A program made the position numbers and the translations under genes. Below, in pieces: positions 42,378 to 45,192 of a DNA stretch of 45,192 bases. Each line of letters opens with the position of its first letter. Within the stretch, counting starts at the first letter, position 1. The notes under the pieces are model-generated. The model worked only from the letters and a program-made list of their open reading frames with translations, was not told the DNA's origin and ran no database searches. Source of the stretch: JAVWMQ01 sp036637375. GTDB taxonomy: Bacteria; Bacillota; Clostridia; Peptostreptococcales; Anaerovoracaceae. The stretch spans positions 1 through 45,192 of the forward strand of contig JAVWMQ010000010.1 in assembly GCA_036637375.1 (NCBI GenBank), given 5' to 3'.

Positions 42378-44042
42378 ATGAAGGTAGATGTTTTAGTAGC
42401 AGAAATAGGTTCAACGACAACTGTAGTAAATGCTTTTGATCAAATTAACGGAGATAATCCGGTTTTTTGGGGGCAGGGACAAGCGCCAACTTCTGTTTTG
42501 GAGGGTGATGTTCGTGTAGGACTACAAGGTGCCATTGATGATTTGTGCAAAAGCAAAGGCATTGATAGTATTGAATACGATGACATGCTAGCTACTTCTT
42601 CGGCGGCAGGTGGACTAAAGATGACAGTTCATGGCCTAGTTTATGATATGACTGCAAAAGCAGCAAAAGAGGCAGCTCTTGGTGCTGGAGGTATTATTCA
42701 TTACATTACAGCAGGTAAGTTAAGGAGAACCGATCTAAAAAAGATTAAGGACGTAAATCCAAACCTTATATTAATTGCAGGTGGTGTTGACTATGGTGAA
42801 AGAGATACAGCCATCGAAAACGCTGAAATGATTAGAGGCATGGGGCTTAATGTACCAATTATTTATGCAGGAAACGTAGAAAATCAAGAGGAAATGGAAT
42901 TGATTTTTGACGAAGAAAGTGGACAAAAATTATATAACGTAGATAATGTTTATCCGAGAATTGACGATTTGAATGTAGAACCATGTAGAAAGGTTATTCA
43001 AAATGCCTTTGAAGATCACATTATTCATGCTCCTGGTATGTCTCATGTTAGAGATATGGTTAGTGGTCCAATTGTGCCGACTCCTGGAGCAGTAATGCAG
43101 TGTACAAAACTTCTAAATGAATGTATTGGAAATGTTATTGTTCTTGACGTTGGAGGCGCAACTACAGACCTTCACTCAGTAACAGAGGATTCTGATCAAA
43201 TTTCAAGGCTTTTGGTAAATCCAGAGCCAAAGGCAAAGAGAACTGTTGAGGGTGATTTAGGGGTTTATGTCAATAGAGATAAGGTAATTGAATCAATTGG
43301 CTATGAAAAGCTAGTAGAGGAATTAGAAGGAATTGATATTGAAAAAACCTTGGAAAGCTATGTAGCTATACCTAAGACAGAAGATGAATTTAAATTAGTT
43401 GAAAGACTAACAGAAGAAGCTGTTTTGAAGGCAGTGGAAAGACATGCTGGAACTATCAGATATGTTTATGGGCCATCTGGCAGGACAACTTTGGCAGAGG
43501 GTAAGGACTTAACACAGGTAAAATATATTGTTGGGACAGGCGGAGCATTGACAAGGCTACCTCATAGGGTTGAAATTATGAAAAAAATTACTACCCACAA
43601 CGATTCCGGGTTAATGTTAATTCCAGGGGAGCACGCTGAAATATTAGTTGATAATGACTATATTATGGCATCTCTTGGCGCTCTTTCTATGAAATATAAG
43701 GAAGCTGCAGAAAAACTTCTTGAAAAAAGTTTAGGCATTAAATTCCCAGAAATTAAACCTGGAGCAAAATCAAGCTACCAAAAAGAATTAGAACATTTGG
43801 CAGCAGTCAAAAAGGCTAAAGATGATGAATACAGAAAGCATCTTGAAGAATGTAAGGCGCAAGGCTTTGATGTTTCAGAACAGATTAGAGAATTTGAAAA
43901 GAAACAGGCAGAGGAAAGAGGAGAAGTATATGTTGAGAATGAGGCTGACAAAACTTCAATTGAAGATTTAATGGAAGTTTCAAAGGATAACATTGATTCG
44001 CCAATGACTCAAAAGGCGAGAGAAGCCGCAGCTAAGAAGTAG
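42378..44042 (+). CDS. MutL/GlmL-like reactivase for the B12-dependent aminomutase
   Basis: 554 residues. An ASKHA-type ATP-binding fold starts VLVAEIGSTTTVVNAFD (about 4-20) with a second phosphate loop VLDVGGATTDLHS (about 255-267) and VGTGGALTR. GlmL-type proteins of about 460 residues are found beside B12-dependent mutases and are thought to restore inactive cofactor. Here the next 90 residues (about 450-554) form a charged, probably coiled-coil tail that most GlmL proteins lack. In an ornithine cluster it would serve OraSE. Confidence 0.85.
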   Translation: MKVDVLVAEIGSTTTVVNAFDQINGDNPVFWGQGQAPTSVLEGDVRVGLQGAIDDLCKSKGIDSIEYDDMLATSSAAGGLKMTVHGLVYDMTAKAAKEAALGAGGIIHYITAGKLRRTDLKKIKDVNPNLILIAGGVDYGERDTAIENAEMIRGMGLNVPIIYAGNVENQEEMELIFDEESGQKLYNVDNVYPRIDDLNVEPCRKVIQNAFEDHIIHAPGMSHVRDMVSGPIVPTPGAVMQCTKLLNECIGNVIVLDVGGATTDLHSVTEDSDQISRLLVNPEPKAKRTVEGDLGVYVNRDKVIESIGYEKLVEELEGIDIEKTLESYVAIPKTEDEFKLVERLTEEAVLKAVERHAGTIRYVYGPSGRTTLAEGKDLTQVKYIVGTGGALTRLPHRVEIMKKITTHNDSGLMLIPGEHAEILVDNDYIMASLGALSMKYKEAAEKLLEKSLGIKFPEIKPGAKSSYQKELEHLAAVKKAKDDEYRKHLEECKAQGFDVSEQIREFEKKQAEERGEVYVENEADKTSIEDLMEVSKDNIDSPMTQKAREAAAKK

Positions 44043-44053
44043 GAGGTTTAAAG

Positions 44054-45139
44054 ATGTACCCTAGATTAGTAATTGATATTGATAAACTTAGAAGCAACCT
44101 TGATGGCGTTGCAAAGATAACCAAAGAAGATGGCGGATGCTCACTTATGATTGTAACAAAAGGACTTTGTGCAGATGCAAAAATGGCTGAAATGGTGGCA
44201 ACTCATCCTGCTGTAGACTTTATGGCAGATTCAAGAGTAGCAAACCTAGCATCATATGCAGATATTGCGAGAGCAAATGGCAAGGAAACTTTGTTATTAA
44301 GACTACCAATGGCTTGCGAAATTGAAGGCGTAATTAAATATGCAGACGTTAGCTTTAACTCAGAATTAGAAACCATTAAAATGTTAGATGAGGAAGCTGG
44401 CAAGCAGGGCAAAACTCACAAGATTATATTGATGATTGACTTGGGAGATCTTAGAGAAGGTATATTCTTTGAAGACGAAGATGCTATCTTTGATACAGTT
44501 GCACAGATTTTAGATATGGAAAACATTGTTCTTGAGGGAATTGGTGTAAACCTAACTTGCTATGGTGCAATTATTCCTAAGCATGATAATCTGTCACAGC
44601 TTGCGGATTTTGCTGATAGAATCGAAGCTAAATTTGACATTAAGCTTAACACTGTATCTGGAGGAAATTCAAGTTCTATTTACTTAATTGCCAAAGGAGA
44701 ACTTCCAGAGAGAATTAATAATCTAAGATTAGGCGAGGCGTTCCTACTTGGAAACGATACAGCTTATGGGACTAGACTGGAAGGGACAACTGATGATGCA
44801 TTAATCTTAGAAGCACAAATTGTAGAACTAAAGGAAAAACCATCAAAACCAATTGGTGAGGTTGGCAAGGATGCTTTTGGAAATGTACCTTTTTATGAGG
44901 ATCTAGGTGTAATTAAGAGAGCAATAATTGCTATAGGTCAGCAGGACACTGCAATTGACAGTATGGAACCTCTTGATGAAAAAGTTCAAATCCTTGGAGC
45001 TAGTTCAGACCATATGATTCTAAATGTTTCAGACTCAGATGTGAACTACAAAGTAGGTGACGTTGTGAAATTCAAACTTGGGTATGGCGGAATGTTAAAA
45101 ACTGCTACAAGTGCGTATGTACAAAAAGCCTATAAATAA
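44054..45139 (+). CDS. orr: Ornithine racemase (PLP-dependent, alanine racemase fold III)
   Basis: 361 residues. A beta/alpha-barrel amino-acid racemase with the PLP lysine K36 in MIVTKGLCAD and the usual YEDLGVI and VSGGNSSS (PLP phosphate) motifs. It turns L-ornithine into D-ornithine, the substrate of OraSE, so it opens the pathway. AGGAGG is at 44040 and the ATG follows after 7 nt. Last gene of the cluster; orr is also beside the ora genes in Clostridium sticklandii. Confidence 0.92.
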   Translation: MYPRLVIDIDKLRSNLDGVAKITKEDGGCSLMIVTKGLCADAKMAEMVATHPAVDFMADSRVANLASYADIARANGKETLLLRLPMACEIEGVIKYADVSFNSELETIKMLDEEAGKQGKTHKIILMIDLGDLREGIFFEDEDAIFDTVAQILDMENIVLEGIGVNLTCYGAIIPKHDNLSQLADFADRIEAKFDIKLNTVSGGNSSSIYLIAKGELPERINNLRLGEAFLLGNDTAYGTRLEGTTDDALILEAQIVELKEKPSKPIGEVGKDAFGNVPFYEDLGVIKRAIIAIGQQDTAIDSMEPLDEKVQILGASSDHMILNVSDSDVNYKVGDVVKFKLGYGGMLKTATSAYVQKAYK

Positions 45140-45151
45140 ATACAAAAATTG

Positions 45152-45192
45152 CCGATTGCGAAGGAAAAAACCTTTTGCAATCGGTTTTTTTT
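45152..45192 (+). terminator. Terminator of the ornithine operon
   Basis: An 8-bp stem (CCGATTGC 45152-45159 with GCAATCGG 45177-45184), extended internally by AAGG/CCTT with a bulge, precedes eight T up to the window end. Confidence 0.9.

Noticed and set aside
1..45192. CRISPR arrays, tRNA or rRNA genes, insertion sequences, prophage genes
   Set aside because: I saw no repeat-spacer pattern, no cloverleaf or rRNA sequence, and no transposase, integrase or phage protein in any frame.

Overview
The window is AT-rich and densely packed, and every gene looks like a low-GC Gram-positive anaerobe of the class Clostridia. The evidence is strong Shine-Dalgarno sites, extended -10 promoters of the TGnTATAAT type, lipoteichoic-acid and Dlt genes, the rnmV-rsmA and walJ-rlmH gene pairs, and above all a complete oxidative ornithine-fermentation operon (ord-ortA-ortB-oraS-oraE plus a reactivase and a racemase). 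An amino-acid-fermenting relative of Peptostreptococcaceae or Anaerovoracaceae is my inference; no rRNA is present to prove it.

Layout. (1) 1-6624, + strand: an ABC-F ATPase, then a response regulator, a histidine kinase with two closely spaced membrane helices, an ABC ATPase and a tandem-FtsX permease, which resembles an envelope-stress or peptide-detoxification module. (2) 6643-11178, +: a DivIC/FtsB-like division protein, ribonuclease M5, RsmA, an LtaS-like polymer synthase and a GNAT acetyltransferase. (3) 11214-15408, -: dltA-dltB-dltC-dltD followed by a 53-residue gene that I identify as dltX. It overlaps the end of dltD and carries the FxYxxF tail of the DltX microprotein. (4) 15558-21926, -: shikimate pathway genes aroF-aroB-aroA-aroC, then a trifunctional chorismate mutase/shikimate dehydrogenase/shikimate kinase fusion, then ridA. 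An aromatic-rich candidate leader peptide precedes aroF. (5) 21943-25413: a secreted L,D-transpeptidase (+), RNase H (-), and walJ-rlmH (+). (6) 25530-33526, +: an Mrp/Mnh-type cation/proton antiporter operon with MrpA in pieces, three large antiporter-like subunits and an extra 45-residue membrane peptide, followed by a flavin/4Fe-4S protein. (7) 33583-34621: an ArsR-type repressor (-) and an unrecognised membrane protein (+). (8) 34710-45192, +: a sigma-54-type activator followed by the ornithine operon, ending in a terminator at the window edge.

How the parts fit. Regions 1-3 and the transpeptidase concern the cell envelope: LtaS-like synthesis of a polyglycerol-phosphate polymer, its D-alanylation by DltABCDX, and defence against envelope-active peptides. 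The ornithine genes cover racemisation of L- to D-ornithine, 4,5-aminomutation, oxidative deamination and thiolysis to acetyl-CoA and D-alanine, which yields ATP and NAD(P)H. The antiporter would handle sodium and proton balance. The five core ornithine genes use only CAG for glutamine, unlike the genes around them, which suggests very high expression.

The most notable observations are the hidden dltX, the candidate aroF leader peptide with promoters back to back over one shared -35 element, the extra small membrane protein in the antiporter operon, the third antiporter subunit with Asn where its paralogs have the channel lysine, and the sigma-54 activator whose target operon has no well-spaced -24/-12 promoter.
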